In this document: one piece after another, positions 1 to 9,338 of the stretch | How positions within the stretch are numbered: the first letter of the stretch is position 1 | Layout of the letters: the number at the start of each line of letters is the position of its first letter | Source of the DNA: Nocardia flavorosea NBRC 108225 | GTDB lineage: Bacteria; Actinomycetota; Actinomycetes; Mycobacteriales; Mycobacteriaceae | Direction: 5' to 3' | DNA length: 64,000 nt | Assembly: GCF_001613385.1 (NCBI RefSeq) | Contig: NZ_BDCG01000013.1 | Span: 186,001 to 250,000, forward strand | Program-made: the position numbers and the translations under genes | Notes under the pieces: model-generated | The model's database searches: none | The model's input: only the letters and a program-made list of their open reading frames with translations | Told to the model about the DNA's origin: nothing

Positions 1-3000
1 GAACAGCAGATAGGCGGCATTGTCCGGGCGCAGCGGTGCGAGCCGGTCCGCGTCGGTGAGCGTATCCGCCGCGAATCCGGTGAGGTCGAGGGTGTCGGTC
101 GCGATGACAGAGGCCCGCCCGGTCGCGAAATCGTCGGTGCGCGTAGTGAGGACGAGTGCCGGAGCGGCGGTCTCGAGAATCGTGTCCAGCCGTTCGGCCG
201 GCTGCCCCGGGTCCACCGGAAGGTAGACCCCACCGGCACGACTGATCGCGTGGGCGGCGATCACAGCCTCACCGCAGCGTCGCATCGCGACCACGACCAC
301 CGTCTCCGGGCCGATCCGCTGAGAAATCAGCCAGCGGGCCAGGCGATCGGCACGTTCGTCGAACTCACGGTAGGAAATGGTGATTCCCTCGGCGGTGAGC
401 GCCGGGGAGGCCGGATCTATCTCCGCGTTCGATGTCCAATCGGCCAGCGTTGCACCGTGACTGTCCGGATGCCGGGTTCGGTCGAGTATCGCGCCGACGG
501 TGGCCGCCGGATCGCCGGCCAGCGCGGTGAGCACGGCACCCAGCCGCGCCGCCATCCGCTGCCCGTTCGCCTCCTCGATCGCGCCCGGCGCGTAGTGCAG
601 CATGAGCCGGAACCGGTCGCCGGGCAGTGCCGTCACCGTCACCGGGTAGTGGGTGAGGCTGTGCACGGCGACGTCGGCAACGCCGACCTCGTGCGTTTCC
701 TTCGGCCCCACACCGGTTTTCGGGAAGTTCTCGTAGACGACGAGCGTATCGAAGAGCCGCCCGACCCCCGCCGCGCGTTCTACGGTCGCCAGGCCCAGAT
801 AGCCCTGGTTCTGCAGTTCCAGTGTGGTCCGCTGGAATGCGGCGAACTGCTCGGCGACCGGCCGCCCGGTATCGAGGGTCATCCGCACCGGAACCGTATT
901 GCTGAACAGGCCGACCATGCCGCCCACACCGGGCAGATCGGCGGGCCGGCCCGACACCACCGCTCCGAACACCACATCGGTCCGGCCGAGCTGATCGGCC
1001 AGCACCATCGACCAGGCGCCCTGCAGCAGGGTGTTCATCGTGAGCCCGTGTGCCCGGCCGAAGGATTCGAGCGCGACCGCGGTCTCCTCGCCCAGCGGCA
1101 CCTGCAACCCGACCGCGGCCGAACGCGGTCCGGGTGCGCCGATCAGGCTCGGCGCCTCCAGCCCCGCCAGGTATTCGCCCCAGCGTCGGGTTTCCGCGGC
1201 CGTATCGCGGGCGGCGAGCCACGCCAGATAAGTGCCGTAGTAGCCGGGTTCGGGCAGATTTTCACCGTGATAGCGGGCGAGTATCTCGCGCAGCACGATC
1301 GGGATCGACCAGCCGTCGGCCAGTAGGTGGTGGGCGGTGAGCACCAGCCGGTGCACGGTATCGGAGAGCCGGATCAGCAGGGCGCGCAGCAACGGCGGAT
1401 CGCCGATATCGAAGAGTTCCGCGCCCGCCGTCTGCTCCAGCGCCGGCGCGCGGTCCGCGGCGTCCGGCCGGTCGCGCAGATCCTCGACCCGCCACGCGAT
1501 CTGCGGGCTGCGTGGAATCACCTGGACCGGCCGATCGACCCGGTCGTAATGGAATGCGGCACCCAGGTTCGGGTGCCGGTGCAGTACTTCGGTGAACGCG
1601 GCGCCCAGCCGGTCGGGGTCCACGGGGCCGGACAGCTCGAACCGTGCCGTCAGGGTGTAGACGTCGGCGGCACCGTCACGCAGCGCATGGAACAGCAACC
1701 CTTCCTGCAGCGGTGACAGCGGTAGCACATCGGCGACCGCTCCGTGCACGGCGGCGAGTTCCGCAAGATCCTGCGGCGGTAGCGCGATCGTGACGGTTTC
1801 CGCGCGTGGCGCCGCCGGACGGTTGTCCACCGACACCGTCGCGGGTTCGGCCGCGGCCGCCAGATCGGCGAGACCGCGGCGGGTCAGCAGATCCTGCGGT
1901 GCCAGGACGAAACCGCGCTCGCGCAGTTTCGCGCAGACACCGATCGCGGTGATGCTGTCACCGCCGGCGCCGAAGAAATCGTCGTCGATATCGACGGTAT
2001 CGCTGTTGCGGCCGAGCAGTTCGGCCACCACCTCGGCGATCGCCTGTTCGGCCGGTGTCGCCGGTGCCCGCCCGGCGGTGGATTCCACCGGATCGGGGAG
2101 CGCGGGCCGGTCCACCTTGCCGTTGACCGTCCACGGGAGTTCGTCGAGCACCATGATCCGGGTGGGAACCATGGGGTCGGGTAGCGTTTCGGCCAACCGG
2201 TTGCGTAACCGCGCCCCCAGATCCGCGGCACCGTCGCGTACCTGCGCCGAGGCCTCGCCGGTGGCGACCACATAACCGATCAGGCTTTGCCGCCCCGTCA
2301 GCTCGCGGATATCGGCGGCCGCGGCGACGACCTCGGGCAGCCCGCTCAACGCGGCTTCCACCTCACCGATTTCGATCCGGTGCCCGCGGATCTTGATCTG
2401 CGCGTCCGCCCGGCCCGCATAGAAGTAGCCCTGGCCCGGCATCCAGCGCGCCAGATCGCCGGTGCGGTACATCCGGGCGCCCGGCGGGCCGAACGGGTCG
2501 GCCACGAATCGTTCGGCGCTCAGTCCGGGCCGGCCCAGATAACCCTGCGCGATCCCGGTCCCCGCCAGGTACAGCTCGCCGGACTGCCCGTCCGCGACCA
2601 CCTGTAATCCGTTGTCCAGCAGATACGCCCGCACTCCGGGCAGCGGCACCCCGATATGGGGATCGGGGCCGCGTACGGGTGCGCCGATGGCGTCGACCGT
2701 GGCCTCGGTGGGCCCGTACAGATTGACCGCGGTGATTCCGGCGGTCTGCACCTGCTGCCAGAGGTCCGGTGGGCAGGCCTCACCGCCGAGGACCAGCAGG
2801 CGCGGCGCCACTTCGGCCAGCCCGTGCGTGAACAGAGCGGCGGCCAGCGTGGGGGTGCCGTCGGCGACCTCGATCCCGTCCGCGCCGAAGGCCGCCACCA
2901 GCGCGGCGGGGTCACGACGGGTCACACTGTCGTACAGGTGGATCCGGTGGCCGTCCAGCAGCCACAGCAGCGGGTCGAGCGCGGCGTCGAAGGCGAACGA

Positions 3001-5004
3001 GGTGGTGTGGGCGACGGCGAGCCGGCGGCCGCCGGACCGTTCGACGGTTTCGGCGTAGATACCGGACCGATGGCCGGCGACCAGCTGGGCGAGGGCGGTG
3101 TGGTCGATCACGACGCCCTTGGGGGTGCCGGTGGATCCGGAGGTGTAGAGAACATAGGCGGCGTGGTCGCCCCGGATAGCGGCTTCGGCCGGGCGGCTGT
3201 CCGGATACTCCTGCACCACGGCGCGCACCTCGTCGCCGTCCACGGCGACCGTACGGCAATCTAGTTCGCCGACCAGTGCGTTGCCGGTGAGGACCAGCAC
3301 CGGGCGAGAGTCGTCGATCATCGTCTGCAGCCGCGCCGCCGGATGTTCCGGGTCCAGCGGTAGATAGGTTCCGCCGGTCCGCCAGACGGCCAGCAGCGCC
3401 ACCACCAGATCCGCTGTGCGCGGAAGTGCGACACCCACCCGGTCTCCCGGCTGCACGCCCTGGTCGCGCAGGTACCGGACCAGCCGATACACCTGCGCGC
3501 CCAGTTCGGCACCGGTATATCGGCGTGCGCCGGCGACCAGCACGGTATCGCCGGCGTATTCGGCGACCATCCGGTCCAGCGCCGCCGGAACCAGTTCGGT
3601 TGCGGCGGCGGCCGCCGGCCCGCAACGCTGTGCCAGTAACCGGGCCCGGTCGTCGCGGTCGATCAGTTCCAGCGCACCGACCTGCACCTTGTCCAGTTCG
3701 GTGAAGGCCTCGATGACCCGGACCAGTCCCGCCATCCGGCGATAGGCCGTCTCCGGATCGTTGGTGCGCGCATCGCATTCGAAGTTCAGCAGTACGGATT
3801 TGTCGGGCAGCGGAGTCGCGACCAGGCCGAGATCTTCCGGCGGCCCGCCCGCCACGTTGCGCAGCACCCCCTTGGCGCCGTCGAAGTCGAGCGCGAAATC
3901 GAAAACCTTCAGGTTGATCCCGACCCCGTGCAGCAACTCACCGGCACCGAAACCGCTCAGGTCACGCGCCAGGTCGGCACCGCTGTAGCGCTGGTGCTTA
4001 CGCATCTCGCGCAGTGATTCCGCGACTCGGACGCCCAATTCGCCCACCGTTTCGTGCGCGTGCACGGCCAGCCGCAGCGGCAGCACGTTCACCGCCATCG
4101 ACGGTGTACTGAGCGCGACCCGCCCGACTCGGCCCATCATCAGCATCGAGAGCACCACATCGGAGGTGCCCAGCTGCCGTTGGATATACGCGGCGTAGCA
4201 GGCGATCAGCCCGTCCGCCCAGGTGATCCGGTAGCGCTCGGCGCAATGGCGCAGCCGGTCGAGGGTCGCGACCGGCAGGATCGCCTCGGCGCGGATCGTG
4301 CGTTCCACCGCACCGCCGAGCGCGGTACCGCGCCCGTCCAGCGCCGGTGCGGGGCTGAGCTGTTCACGCCAATACTCCTGGTCGGCAGTGAAATGCTCGC
4401 TCTCACGGTAGGCCTGCTCGTCGGCCACCAGGTCGGCGATGGTGCCGAAGGTCGCCTTGGGGGGTTCGGTGCCCCGGCGCAGGGCGGTGTAGTGCGCGGC
4501 CACCCGCCGTGACAGCAGCGCCGCGCTGTAGCCGTCGACGATCAGGTGGTGGTACAGCTGCACACACCACACTTCGCATTCGGTGAGCCGGATCAGCGTG
4601 TAGTTGTAGAGCCGCCGGTCGACCATGCCCCGGCACCGCTGGGCGGCCTCGTGCCGTTCGAGGGCGACGGCCTCGTGGGCCAGGGAAATCGGATCGGTGG
4701 CGCCACGCAGGTCGATCATCGGCCGCAGCACGGCGGGTTCGTTGCCGACGAATTGCCGGGGGCCGGAATCGGTATCGCGGAACCGCAGCCGCATGTTCTC
4801 GGCCTCGGCGACGGTCAGCGCGATGGCCTCGGCCAATGCATCGACATCGATCGGCTCGGAGCCGGATATTTCGAGTACCTCGCCGACCAGGTAGCGGCCG
4901 GATTCCGGGTCGAACTGCTGCGCGTTCCAGATTCCCAGCTGAGGGCCGGTGAGCGGTAGTCCTGCCCCGCTGATCGTCGACGCGTTCTGCATTGCCGCCG
5001 GCAC
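1..5004 (-). CDS. Siderophore non-ribosomal peptide synthetase, EntF-like first module (3' end outside window)
   Basis: Large NRPS reading from the GTG at 5004 to the left edge without a stop (1668 codons visible). Domain order: condensation (HHLIVDG near residue 152, EntF-like throughout including a KHQRYSGADL stretch), adenylation (YTSGSTGTPKG near 620, NLYGPTEATV, YRTGDLARW), carrier protein (GGDS, Ser1017), second condensation (HHLLADG near 1225), start of a second adenylation domain (GGVYLPVD). By eye against GrsA the first A-domain pocket reads D-A-D-D-V-G-L-V-D; substrate not assigned. The GTG has an AGGGAG ribosome site; an in-frame ATG lies 12 bases inside. An IdeR-type box just upstream and an importer operon behind it argue for siderophore assembly. 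The EntF-like C domain suggests an acyl starter such as an aryl acid; that is inference. Confidence 0.93.
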   Translation of the reverse strand, partial: MPAAMQNASTISGAGLPLTGPQLGIWNAQQFDPESGRYLVGEVLEISGSEPIDVDALAEAIALTVAEAENMRLRFRDTDSGPRQFVGNEPAVLRPMIDLRGATDPISLAHEAVALERHEAAQRCRGMVDRRLYNYTLIRLTECEVWCVQLYHHLIVDGYSAALLSRRVAAHYTALRRGTEPPKATFGTIADLVADEQAYRESEHFTADQEYWREQLSPAPALDGRGTALGGAVERTIRAEAILPVATLDRLRHCAERYRITWADGLIACYAAYIQRQLGTSDVVLSMLMMGRVGRVALSTPSMAVNVLPLRLAVHAHETVGELGVRVAESLREMRKHQRYSGADLARDLSGFGAGELLHGVGINLKVFDFALDFDGAKGVLRNVAGGPPEDLGLVATPLPDKSVLLNFECDARTNDPETAYRRMAGLVRVIEAFTELDKVQVGALELIDRDDRARLLAQRCGPAAAAATELVPAALDRMVAEYAGDTVLVAGARRYTGAELGAQVYRLVRYLRDQGVQPGDRVGVALPRTADLVVALLAVWRTGGTYLPLDPEHPAARLQTMIDDSRPVLVLTGNALVGELDCRTVAVDGDEVRAVVQEYPDSRPAEAAIRGDHAAYVLYTSGSTGTPKGVVIDHTALAQLVAGHRSGIYAETVERSGGRRLAVAHTTSFAFDAALDPLLWLLDGHRIHLYDSVTRRDPAALVAAFGADGIEVADGTPTLAAALFTHGLAEVAPRLLVLGGEACPPDLWQQVQTAGITAVNLYGPTEATVDAIGAPVRGPDPHIGVPLPGVRAYLLDNGLQVVADGQSGELYLAGTGIAQGYLGRPGLSAERFVADPFGPPGARMYRTGDLARWMPGQGYFYAGRADAQIKIRGHRIEIGEVEAALSGLPEVVAAAADIRELTGRQSLIGYVVATGEASAQVRDGAADLGARLRNRLAETLPDPMVPTRIMVLDELPWTVNGKVDRPALPDPVESTAGRAPATPAEQAIAEVVAELLGRNSDTVDIDDDFFGAGGDSITAIGVCAKLRERGFVLAPQDLLTRRGLADLAAAAEPATVSVDNRPAAPRAETVTIALPPQDLAELAAVHGAVADVLPLSPLQEGLLFHALRDGAADVYTLTARFELSGPVDPDRLGAAFTEVLHRHPNLGAAFHYDRVDRPVQVIPRSPQIAWRVEDLRDRPDAADRAPALEQTAGAELFDIGDPPLLRALLIRLSDTVHRLVLTAHHLLADGWSIPIVLREILARYHGENLPEPGYYGTYLAWLAARDTAAETRRWGEYLAGLEAPSLIGAPGPRSAAVGLQVPLGEETAVALESFGRAHGLTMNTLLQGAWSMVLADQLGRTDVVFGAVVSGRPADLPGVGGMVGLFSNTVPVRMTLDTGRPVAEQFAAFQRTTLELQNQGYLGLATVERAAGVGRLFDTLVVYENFPKTGVGPKETHEVGVADVAVHSLTHYPVTVTALPGDRFRLMLHYAPGAIEEANGQRMAARLGAVLTALAGDPAATVGAILDRTRHPDSHGATLADWTSNAEIDPASPALTAEGITISYREFDERADRLARWLISQRIGPETVVVVAMRRCGEAVIAAHAISRAGGVYLPVDPGQPAERLDTILETAAPALVLTTRTDDFATGRASVIATDTLDLTGFAADTLTDADRLAPLRPDNAAYLLF

Positions 5005-5083
5005 GGCAACTCCCTTCGCTGTGAACCACTTTCGCCTGCTGTGCCACCGGTGGGAACACCACGGCACAACACACGACCACAGT

Positions 5084-5102
5084 TGAGGTTAGCCTAACCT
5101 TT
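5084..5102. promoter_or_regulatory. IdeR/DtxR-type iron box upstream of the NRPS
   Basis: The 19 bases TGAGGTTAGCCTAACCTTT are a near-perfect match to the IdeR consensus TTAGGTTAGGCTAACCTAA, with an exact AGGTTAG/CTAACCT inverted repeat. It lies about 80 bases before the NRPS start, where Fe-IdeR would repress transcription. Confidence 0.9.
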
Positions 5103-5154
5103 ACTAAAGTGAAACATCTTGACTGTAGTCGTACTTTGCGCTCGGTTTCGTCGA

Positions 5155-6015
5155 TCAGCCCACCCGGACCGCCTTCTCACTCAGCGGAACCACCAGTGGC
5201 GTGCCCGTTTCCGGATCGTCGATAACCCGGCAGCCCAGGTCGAAAACCTTCTGCACCAGTTCCGCGGTGACGATCTCCCGCGGCGCCCCGGCCGCGACCA
5301 CCGCACCGTCACGCATGGCAATCAGATGATCGGCGTACCGGAACGCGTGATTGAGATCGTGCAGCACCGCAACCACCGTCCGGCCGGTATCCCGGTTGAG
5401 TTCCCGGCACAGGTCGAGCAGTTGGATCTGGTGCGCGATATCGAGAAAGGTGGTGGGCTCGTCGAGCAGCACGATCGGCGTCTCCTGCGCCAGCACCATC
5501 GCGATCCACACCCGCTGACGCTGCCCGCCGGACAGTTCGTCGACCAGCCGCCCGGACAGCTCCGTCACCCCGGTGGCAGCCATCGCCGCGGCCACCGCCT
5601 CCTCGTCGTGCCGCGACCACTGCCGGACCAGCGATTGGTGCGGATACCGGCCGCGCGCCACCAGATCGGCGACCCGGATCCCCTCCGGCGCGGTCGAACT
5701 CTGCGGCAGCAGCCCGATACGGCGGGCCACCTCCTTTGCCGGATAGGACCCGATGGCCTTGCCGTCCAGCAGTACCGCGCCGGATTCGGGTGCCAGCAGC
5801 CGCGACAACGCCCGCAGCAGCGTCGATTTACCGCAGGCGTTCGGCCCGATGATGGCGGTGAAGGTGCCGTCGGGGATATCGACGGTGAGCTCGTCGCTGA
5901 TCACCCGGTTCCGGTAGCCCAACCGCAGCCGGTCGGCCCGCAACCGGACGTCGGTGGCGGCGGGCGGGGTGAGGGCCTGTTGCGCAGATTCGCTGCGCTC
6001 GAGATTTTCGTCCAC
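5155..6015 (-). CDS. Ferric-siderophore ABC transporter ATPase (FepC/FecE type)
   Basis: 286-residue ABC ATPase. Walker A GPNACGKST, Q-loop region GLLPQSST, signature LSGGQRQRV, Walker B IVLLDEPTT and the switch histidine in VLHDLNH are all present, in the spacing of FepC/FecE/BtuD proteins of the iron-chelate family. It follows the second FecCD permease by 9 bases on the same strand and is last of three transport genes, so it should power that permease pair at the inner membrane. No substrate-binding lipoprotein gene is seen in the window. Its stop lies about 150 bases before the NRPS promoter; both units point the same way. Confidence 0.94.
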   Translation of the reverse strand: MDENLERSESAQQALTPPAATDVRLRADRLRLGYRNRVISDELTVDIPDGTFTAIIGPNACGKSTLLRALSRLLAPESGAVLLDGKAIGSYPAKEVARRIGLLPQSSTAPEGIRVADLVARGRYPHQSLVRQWSRHDEEAVAAAMAATGVTELSGRLVDELSGGQRQRVWIAMVLAQETPIVLLDEPTTFLDIAHQIQLLDLCRELNRDTGRTVVAVLHDLNHAFRYADHLIAMRDGAVVAAGAPREIVTAELVQKVFDLGCRVIDDPETGTPLVVPLSEKAVRVG

Positions 6016-6024
6016 GAAGATTCC

Positions 6025-7101
6025 TCAGTTCCGTCGAGCCTCGACCACCAGCAGATAAGCCAGGTATGCACCACCGACCGACGCCGTCACCACACCGACC
6101 GGCACGGAGGTCGGCGCGAAGACGCGGCGCGAGATCCAATCACAGACCGCCAGCAGCAACGCCCCCATCGCCGCCGCCGGAAGCAGCGCTGTCGTCGGGG
6201 TGCGGGCCAATCGCCGGCCCAGCTGCGGGGCCGCCAGCGCCACGAAGGCGATCGGTCCCGCAACGGCCGTACCGACAGCGGTGAACGCGACACTGAGGAT
6301 GGTGAGCAGCAACCGCGCCCGCCCCACCCGGACCCCCAGCGCCTGCGCCGCATCGTCACCCAGTTCCAGAATCGGCAACTGGTGTGCCGCGGGCACTACC
6401 GCGATCGCGAGCACGGCCAATACCACCAGCGCCGGTGTGATCTCGGCCCAGGTCAGCCCGTCCAGTGTGCCCACTCCCCAGGCCGCGGCCGACATAGCGG
6501 TATCGAGGTCGGCGCGCAGGATGAGCCAGGTGTTGGCCGCGGCCAGCATCGAACCGATACCGATACCGACGATCACCAGCCGGAATCCCTTGATGCTCTG
6601 CCGGAAGGCGAGCAGGAAGATCGCCAGCGCGGTGACGAGCCCGCCGCCGATCGCACCGGCCGCGGTGGCGTAGTAGCCGCCGCCGGCCAGGATGACCAGC
6701 AGTGCGCCGGTGTACGCACCGTTGTTGAATCCGACGATATCGGGGCTGCCCAGCGGGTTCCGGGTCACCGACTGCAGGATCGCGCCGCTGATTCCGAGCG
6801 CCGCGCCGAGCACCAGCGCCATCAGTACCCGCGGGAACCGCCACTGCAGCACCACGAGTTCGTCACTGCCGACCCCACTGCCCAGCAGCGCCCGCAGCAC
6901 CCGGTCGGGCGGGATATCGAAATCCCCGGTGCCCAGCGCCAGTAGCGAAACGACGCAGGCGGCGACGAGCAGCACCGCCGACACCACCACGCTGCGTACA
7001 CCGAACCGGGCCGTGAGGCGGCGCAGCCGCAGCACGCGCACCGTGCGGCCGAACTCGACACTGGCCACGGCGCCGATCCGCGGTTTATCACGCAGGGTCA
7101 C
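6025..7101 (-). CDS. FecCD-family iron-siderophore permease, second subunit
   Basis: Multi-spanning permease of the FecCD/BtuC family, about 358 residues. Family motifs seen are RFPRVLMALVLGAALGISG with ILQSVTRNPLGSPDI after it, and GPIAFVALAAPQLGR near the C-terminus. Start set at the GTG at 7101, which directly follows the TAG of the upstream permease and has GGAGATGAGG before it; longer versions would run antisense-like Arg-rich sequence inside the neighbour. An N-terminal cytoplasmic tail rich in Arg precedes the first membrane helix. Expected to form a heterodimeric channel with the 7104-8129 product and to be driven by the downstream ATPase. Confidence 0.92.
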   Translation of the reverse strand: MTLRDKPRIGAVASVEFGRTVRVLRLRRLTARFGVRSVVVSAVLLVAACVVSLLALGTGDFDIPPDRVLRALLGSGVGSDELVVLQWRFPRVLMALVLGAALGISGAILQSVTRNPLGSPDIVGFNNGAYTGALLVILAGGGYYATAAGAIGGGLVTALAIFLLAFRQSIKGFRLVIVGIGIGSMLAAANTWLILRADLDTAMSAAAWGVGTLDGLTWAEITPALVVLAVLAIAVVPAAHQLPILELGDDAAQALGVRVGRARLLLTILSVAFTAVGTAVAGPIAFVALAAPQLGRRLARTPTTALLPAAAMGALLLAVCDWISRRVFAPTSVPVGVVTASVGGAYLAYLLVVEARRN

Positions 7102-7103
7102 GA

Positions 7104-8129
7104 CTACCTCATCTCCGAACGGCGGGCGAGCCAGATGAGTACCGGCGCCCCCAGGAAGGCTGTGACCACACCCGCCGCGATCTCGTCCGGCGGAATGGCG
7201 ATCCGGCCGAGGACATCGGCGAAGAGCACCAGCGTCGGCGCGAGGAGCAGCGAATAGGCGACGATCCAGCGATAGTCGGGTCCGACGATCCAGCGGGCGA
7301 TATGTGGCACCGCCAGGCCGACGAAGGTGATCGGCCCGACCGCGGCGGTTGCCGTTCCGCACAGCAGAATCAGCGCCAGGGCGGTGAATGCGCGGGTCCG
7401 TGTCACATGTACGCCGAGTGCGCGCGCCATATCGTCACCGAGCGCCACAGCGTTGAGCGAGCGGGCGGCGGCGGCGGCGAAAACGATCCCGACGAGAATG
7501 AAAGGGGTCGCGCCGGCGAGTACGTCGTAGCCGCGGCCGGTCAGCGCACCGGCGTCCCACTGCCGCATCTCTTCGAAAGCGCTCGAGTTCAGCAGGATCA
7601 GCCCCTTGGTGATACCGGTGAGCACGGCTGTCACCGCAACGCCGGCCAGGGTGAGGCGAATCGGGTCGGTACCACCGCGACCGACGGTCCCCAGCCGGTA
7701 CACCACCACCGACACTACCGCCGCACCGGCGAATCCGAACCAGACGTAGGAGCCGATACCACTGGCGCCCAGATAGGCCACGGCCACGGCGATGGCAAAG
7801 GCCGCGCCCGCATTGATCCCGAGCAGCCCGGGGTCGGCCAGCGGATTCCGCGTCAACCCCTGCATGAGGCATCCGGCGATCCCGAGCGCACTACCCGCGA
7901 GCAGGCCCAGCAGGGTACGCGGCAGGCGGTATTCGCTGATGATCAGGTCGTCCGGGGACCCGTTGGGCTGCCACAGCGCAGTAATGATTTCCGTGATCGG
8001 AATATGTTTGACCCCCACCACAAGGCTGAGCACGCAGGCAAGTACCAGAAAGGCCGCGGCAAGTAACCAGCCGATCCACCTGCGGACCGAGACCCGAGTG
8101 TGGTATTCATAGGACGAACCGGCCGTCAT
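7104..8129 (-). CDS. FecCD-family iron-siderophore permease, first subunit
   Basis: 341-residue membrane permease with the FecCD hallmarks RLPRTLLGLLAGSALGIAG, MQGLTRNPLADPGLLGINAG and GPITFVGLAVPHIAR. About nine to ten hydrophobic helices. First gene of a three-gene unit (permease, permease, ATPase) transcribed away from the two porin genes. The region upstream of its ATG carries an IdeR-type box about 110 bases away, so the operon is probably induced by iron starvation. It imports an Fe-siderophore, presumably the one made by the adjacent NRPS; the substrate itself cannot be read from sequence. Confidence 0.93.
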   Translation of the reverse strand: MTAGSSYEYHTRVSVRRWIGWLLAAAFLVLACVLSLVVGVKHIPITEIITALWQPNGSPDDLIISEYRLPRTLLGLLAGSALGIAGCLMQGLTRNPLADPGLLGINAGAAFAIAVAVAYLGASGIGSYVWFGFAGAAVVSVVVYRLGTVGRGGTDPIRLTLAGVAVTAVLTGITKGLILLNSSAFEEMRQWDAGALTGRGYDVLAGATPFILVGIVFAAAAARSLNAVALGDDMARALGVHVTRTRAFTALALILLCGTATAAVGPITFVGLAVPHIARWIVGPDYRWIVAYSLLLAPTLVLFADVLGRIAIPPDEIAAGVVTAFLGAPVLIWLARRSEMR

Positions 8130-8236
8130 GACGCGGTGCTACAGGAACTGTGCATCGAACCCGTCCCTTCCCGGCGTATATGAGATACGTCACGGTCATA
8201 GCTCACAAATTTTGTTAACTAACCTTTATAGTGAGC

Positions 8237-8255
8237 GCAGGCTAACCTAACCTGA
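8237..8255. promoter_or_regulatory. Second IdeR-type iron box between importer operon and porins
   Basis: GCAGGCTAACCTAACCTGA matches the IdeR consensus at about 13 of 19 bases, with strong half sites AGG.TA and CTAACCT. A further half site, TTAACTAACCTTTA, lies just left at 8215-8228. The box sits between the minus-strand permease operon and the plus-strand small ORF and porins, and could control either or both. Confidence 0.75.
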
Positions 8256-8292
8256 ACAGGCTTAGCAACAGACTGTGCCGAGGAGCGAAAGG

Positions 8293-8400
8293 ATGACGGG
8301 ATGCACTCCGCTGCCGGCTGTAACGCGTCCCCATCCGCTCTGTCCCGGCGTGGGGCCGCCGGCCACACCTGGCCGGGTTGTAAGAGATACACAGGGATGA
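8293..8400 (+). CDS. Possible 35-residue leader ORF ahead of the porins
   Basis: Short ORF starting MTGCTPLPAV and ending RDTQG, with a good AGGAG seven bases before its ATG. It is the first start codon downstream of the iron box on the plus strand. Composition (Pro, Gly, Arg, Cys) gives no family match and no membrane segment. It could be an upstream regulatory ORF or chance. Apart from this ORF I see no gene between 8256 and 8624; that stretch would be the 5' leader of the first porin. Confidence 0.25.
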   Translation: MTGCTPLPAVTRPHPLCPGVGPPATPGRVVRDTQG

Positions 8401-8624
8401 GGGATTGATGGCGCAGCATTTCGTCACCTGATCGCCCAGGTTGAGACGATCCGAACCGCCGGTGGGCATTCCGTACCCACCGGATTTCACCTGCGAGTGC
8501 GCAGCAACCGGACCTGACTCGCGTTTTCGCGTGTCCCGATCCGGAATTCCGTGCTGCCGCTTTCGCCGGCTCCCGCGGCTACGGCCGTATCCGGCGACAT
8601 TCGCTAGACCATGAGGGACACACG

Positions 8625-9272
8625 ATGAACATCAAAGGGATTGCTGCCGGCGCGGCGATGACGGCGGCGGCGGTACTCGGCGTTGCCGGTGGAACGGCGA
8701 CCGCGGACACCTTCGTGCCGCTGCCCGGCGGCGAGAAGGCCGGGCCGAACGGGAAAGTCGCGCGCGTCAACGAGAGCGCGCTGATCTCGCCGTCGATGTC
8801 GGCCAACGGCGCGGGCCGGGTCGCCTGGGTGACCGGACAGATTCACGCAGACGTCACCCAGACCCCCGAGGGCGACCCGGGACCGTGGAAGGGCCCGACC
8901 AACGCACCGGGTACCAACAACTCCTCCACCCACGGCTCCTCGCGGCTGAGCACCGGCTACATCGTCGGCTGCCAGGTCAGCATCGCCGAGAACGCCTTCC
9001 AGGCCGGTATCGGTGGCACCCTGAGCACCTCGACCCTGGGTGGCAGCGGATCCCTGAGTGTGAAGCTCGGCCCGGGCGAAGTGAAGTTCGTTCACATCGA
9101 GGGCGTCGACATCAAGAAGCCCGGTCCGTACTGGATCGACTACAAGGATGTCGAGATGAACATCGAGGGCTGCGGCGGCTTCGCCCAGGCCCGGTCCTAC
9201 ACGGTTCTCGAAATCATCGGTGACCACTACTCCAAGTCCACCCTGTACGGAGCCCCGTTCAGCATCGGCTGA
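8625..9272 (+). CDS. MspA-family outer-membrane porin
   Basis: 215 residues, usual MspA length. A Sec signal peptide ends at about residue 27 (TATA before DTFVPLPGG). The mature part shows the family order: DTFVPLPGG, SALISPSMS, RVAWVTGQI, LSTGYIVGCQVSI, a conserved CGGFAQARSYT near the end and a final aromatic strand. MspA proteins form octameric channels through the mycolate outer membrane for small hydrophilic solutes, including low-affinity iron entry in mycobacteria. The ATG is preceded by a weak GGGACAC ribosome site. A second porin gene follows 66 bases downstream; both lie behind the second iron box. Confidence 0.95.
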   Translation: MNIKGIAAGAAMTAAAVLGVAGGTATADTFVPLPGGEKAGPNGKVARVNESALISPSMSANGAGRVAWVTGQIHADVTQTPEGDPGPWKGPTNAPGTNNSSTHGSSRLSTGYIVGCQVSIAENAFQAGIGGTLSTSTLGGSGSLSVKLGPGEVKFVHIEGVDIKKPGPYWIDYKDVEMNIEGCGGFAQARSYTVLEIIGDHYSKSTLYGAPFSIG

Positions 9273-9338
9273 CGCTCGTCACCACTGGTCGATCAATCCG
9301 TCGCTGAACGGAATATCTCTTCCGAGAGGGAAAATCTC

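Noticed and set aside
5119..6945. Very long open frame (608 codons) on the plus strand
   Set aside because: It is antisense to the ABC ATPase and permease genes, which have full family motifs. The translation is His/Gln/Arg-rich with no domain, a usual artefact of high-GC coding DNA.
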